From an uncultured Collinsella sp. (GTDB lineage: Bacteria > Actinomycetota > Coriobacteriia > Coriobacteriales > Coriobacteriaceae), in the NCBI GenBank assembly GCA_900543845.1, contig UQTD01000071.1, forward strand, positions 1 through 8,764: a stretch of 8,764 bases of DNA, in the 5' to 3' direction. The position numbers and the translations under genes were made by a program. Under the pieces are notes generated by a model. That model was not told where the DNA came from. It worked only from the letters and a program-made list of their open reading frames with translations, and made no database searches. This document shows, one piece after another, positions 6,555 through 8,764 of this stretch (position 1 is its first letter; every line of letters begins with the position of its first letter).

Positions 6555-6592
6555 AACGTGCCGCACGTGCCAAGTGGCGCGTGCGGCACGTT
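6555..6592 (-). terminator. Long hairpin after metH, probable terminator
   Basis: AACGTGCCGCAC (6555-6566) and GTGCGGCACGTT (6581-6592) form a perfect 12-bp stem. The inside continues with a G-C pair, a T-G wobble and GCCA/TGGC, giving one near-continuous stem. It starts 25 bases past the metH stop, as expected for a terminator. The - strand lacks a T-run after the stem (AGAATAGA follows), while the + strand has TTTT, yet no + strand gene ends here. It may act as a hairpin-only terminator, a type reported in actinobacteria, or as an mRNA 3'-end stabiliser. The PFL promoter would have to lie in the ~45 bases between this hairpin and the PFL start (TAGAAT at 6550-6555 is a possible -10 but lacks a spaced -35). 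Confidence 0.6.
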
Positions 6593-6617
6593 TTGGTGCT
6601 CGGTTGTTTCCGTTGTG

Positions 6618-8764
6618 TTACTGCCCAAAGACCTCTTCGGCGATGCGTGCGCTCTCGGCGGCGTCCTTGGCGTAGTAGTCCGCGCCGATCTGCTTTGCGT
6701 ATTCGGGGGTGAGCACGGCGCCGCCCACGATGATCTTGACGCCCGGCACCTCGGCATGAAGCAGCTTGATGGTTTCCTCCATGGCGACGACCGTGGTGGT
6801 CATAAGCGCCGAGAGGCCGACGAGCTTGATGTCGCGCTCCTGTACGGTCCTGAGCACCTCCTGCGGGTCGACGTCACGGCCTAGGTCAAAGACGGTATAG
6901 CCGTAGTTGTCGAGCAGCATTTTGACGATGTTCTTGCCGATGTCGTGGATGTCGCCCTTGACGGTGGCCACGCAGATCTTGCCCTTGTCGGCAATCTCGC
7001 CGGCGGGCATCAGGCGCTTGATGGTGTCGAAGCCCACACGCGCGGCCTCGGCCGAGGCCATGAGCTGCGGCAAGAAGAACTTGCCCTGGTCAAAGAGGAC
7101 GCCAACCTCGTCGAGGGCGGGGATAAAGTGGTTGTTGATGAGGTCCATGGCGTCGTGGTCGGCCAGCAGGCGCTCGGTCTCGGCCGCGATTTCGCCCTTG
7201 CGGCCCGAGACGACCATGTGGCGGATGGGGTCGTCCTCGGCGCTTGCAGTGGTGCTTGCGGCAGGCGCGGCATCGCTCGATGCAGACTGAGCGGCCGCCG
7301 GGTTCGCGGCGATCTTATACGGGTCGGTCCAGCCGGCGTAGCGCTCGATGTATCCGGTCGAGCCCTCGTCCTCGACGCTCAAGACGCGATAGCTGTAGAC
7401 GGTGTCCATAAAGCGCTTGGAACCCGGGTTCATGATGGGGGCGTCCAGACCTGCACCAAAGGCGGCGGCCAAAAAGACCGAGCCCAGCAGCGGGCGGGCG
7501 GGCAGACCAAAGCTGATGTTCGACACGCCGAGTGCGCACTTGACGCCCAGGCGCTCCTTGCACATAGACATGGCGCGCAGGATCTGCTCAGCCTGGCGCT
7601 GGTTGGTCGAGGCGGTCATGACTAGGCAGTCGATGAGGATGCGGTCCGGGCCGATGCCGTAACGGGCGGCTTCGGCCACAATACGCTCGGCGATGGCATA
7701 GCGTGCCTCGGCGGTATCCGGGATGCCGTCCTCGTCGAGCGTGAGGCCGACGACGTTGGTGCCGTAGTGGGCGACCAGCGGAAAGATCTCATCCATGATC
7801 TGCTGTTTGCCATTGACCGAGTTGATGATGGGCTTGCCGGCGCAGCGACGCACGGCGGCCTCGACGGCGGCGGGGTCGGTGGAGTCGATCTGCAGCGGCA
7901 GCAGCGTGGAACCTTGGAGCTGCTCGGTCGCTTGCTGGATGACCTTGACCTCGTCGATCTCGGGCAGGCCCACGTTGACGTCCAGGATGTCGGCGCCCTG
8001 CTCCTGCTGGCTGATGCCCTGACTCACGACGTAGTCCAGGTCGCCGTCGCGCAGGGCCTGCTGCAGGCGCTTTTTGCCGGTGGGGTTGATGCGCTCGCCG
8101 ATGACGGCGATCTTGTGGCCGTCGCAGGGAAGGTCCACGACCGTCTGGGCGCTCGTGACCGACATGCTGGGCTTGCGGTGACGCGGGCTGGGCGTGTGGT
8201 TGTCGATGAGGGTGCGAAGTGCCGCCATATGCGCGGGCGTGGTACCGCAGCAGCCGCCGACGACGCTCACACCGTCGGCGATCATGCCGGCGACGGCCTC
8301 GGCGTACTCGGGGGCTTGGATGTCAAAGATGGTATTGCCGTCGTCGTCCACGCGGGGCAGTCCCGCGTTGGCCTGCACCATGATGGGCTTGTCGGTGACG
8401 GTGAGCATGCGCGCGGCGAGTCCTCGGAGTTCGGCCGGGCCCTGGCTGCAGTTGATGCCCAGGACGTCGGCGCCGATGGCGTCGAGGGTGATGGCGGCGA
8501 CCTCGGGGCTCGTGCCCAAGAAGGTGCGGCCGTCTTCCTCAAAGGTCATAGTGGCAAAGACGGGCAGGTCGGAATTCTCGCGGCAGGCGAGGACGGCCGC
8601 CTTGATTTCGGCCAGGTCGGTCATAGTCTCGATAATAAAGAGGTCCACACCCGCATCGACGCCGGCGCGCACCTCCTCGGCAAAGAGGTCGTAGGCCTCG
8701 TCAAAGCTGAGGGTGCCCAGGGGGCGCAGCAGGGCGCCGATGGGGCCGATGTCGCCGGCGACGT
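6618..8764 (-). CDS. metH: B12-dependent methionine synthase MetH (partial, 5' end outside window)
   Basis: This transfers a methyl group from methyl-tetrahydrofolate through cobalamin to homocysteine, making methionine in the cytoplasm. The visible ~715 residues run to TAA at 6618-6620; the N-terminus lies beyond 8764, and the GTG at 8670-8672 is an internal valine. Modules in order: the homocysteine-binding barrel with zinc cysteines at codon 8448-8450 (NCSQGP) and at 8247-8252 (GGCCGTTP); the pterin-binding barrel (GERINPTG near 8077-8100, then ILDVNVG, IDST, INSVNG); an Ala/Ser-rich linker around 7231-7300; the helical cap (NNHFIPALDEVGVLF); and the B12-binding domain with DIHDIG (6936-6953), whose histidine codon is 6945-6947, plus GLSALMTTT and VGGAVLT. 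The protein ends right after the B12 domain, so the SAM-dependent reactivation domain of E. coli MetH (about 1,230 residues) is missing, as in the shorter Thermotoga type. A separate reactivation protein must be encoded elsewhere. C/G-ending codons dominate. Confidence 0.95.
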   Translation of the reverse strand, partial: VAGDIGPIGALLRPLGTLSFDEAYDLFAEEVRAGVDAGVDLFIIETMTDLAEIKAAVLACRENSDLPVFATMTFEEDGRTFLGTSPEVAAITLDAIGADVLGINCSQGPAELRGLAARMLTVTDKPIMVQANAGLPRVDDDGNTIFDIQAPEYAEAVAGMIADGVSVVGGCCGTTPAHMAALRTLIDNHTPSPRHRKPSMSVTSAQTVVDLPCDGHKIAVIGERINPTGKKRLQQALRDGDLDYVVSQGISQQEQGADILDVNVGLPEIDEVKVIQQATEQLQGSTLLPLQIDSTDPAAVEAAVRRCAGKPIINSVNGKQQIMDEIFPLVAHYGTNVVGLTLDEDGIPDTAEARYAIAERIVAEAARYGIGPDRILIDCLVMTASTNQRQAEQILRAMSMCKERLGVKCALGVSNISFGLPARPLLGSVFLAAAFGAGLDAPIMNPGSKRFMDTVYSYRVLSVEDEGSTGYIERYAGWTDPYKIAANPAAAQSASSDAAPAASTTASAEDDPIRHMVVSGRKGEIAAETERLLADHDAMDLINNHFIPALDEVGVLFDQGKFFLPQLMASAEAARVGFDTIKRLMPAGEIADKGKICVATVKGDIHDIGKNIVKMLLDNYGYTVFDLGRDVDPQEVLRTVQERDIKLVGLSALMTTTVVAMEETIKLLHAEVPGVKIIVGGAVLTPEYAKQIGADYYAKDAAESARIAEEVFGQ

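Noticed and set aside
4989..6884. A 631-codon + strand frame opposite the PFL and metH genes
   Set aside because: Gly/Asp/His/Val-rich shadow produced by C-ending codons on the other strand; both - strand genes have clear family motifs.

Overview
The window reads as a chromosomal segment of a high-GC actinobacterium, most likely a gut Coriobacteriia of the Collinsella type. This is inferred from gene content and codon use: a giant MalT-like/BTAD regulator, a short MetH without a reactivation domain, and a UPF0210 (PFL family) protein. I could not run a taxonomic search. Apart from its first ~390 bases and the gap at 4829-5144, it is densely coding.

Layout. Bases 1-390 are AT-richer and hold no gene I can support. 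They carry short palindromes (146-171) and an 11-bp direct repeat (332-359) just ahead of a large + strand regulator gene (391-3390). All later genes lie on the - strand. In order along the window they are a YhbY-family RNA-binding protein (3459-3758), a class I SAM-dependent methyltransferase (3941-4828, GTG start), a PFL/DUF711 (UPF0210) protein (5145-6509), and metH, the B12-dependent methionine synthase, which runs off the right edge (6618-8764). The regulator and yhbY converge on a hairpin at 3389-3419, whose U-tract on the - strand overlaps the regulator's stop codon.

The most unusual part is the 316-base gap between the methyltransferase and the PFL gene. It holds a 134-bp element (4994-5127) with 32-bp arms that match at 31 of 32 positions. 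Between the arms is a 70-base core with a perfect 10-bp hairpin. The one arm mismatch is a U-G wobble if the + strand is transcribed and a C/A mismatch if the - strand is. Nearer the methyltransferase, a separate - strand terminator-like hairpin with a T6 run ends only 6 bases before the Shine-Dalgarno sequence. This suggests premature termination or attenuation ahead of that gene, or the 3' end of a small RNA.

How the genes may work together. MetH makes methionine, the precursor of SAM, and a SAM-dependent methyltransferase lies two genes away, but the gaps and terminator-like hairpins argue against a single simple operon. The regulator's targets cannot be seen from this window. I find no CRISPR array, tRNA, rRNA, transposase or phage gene.
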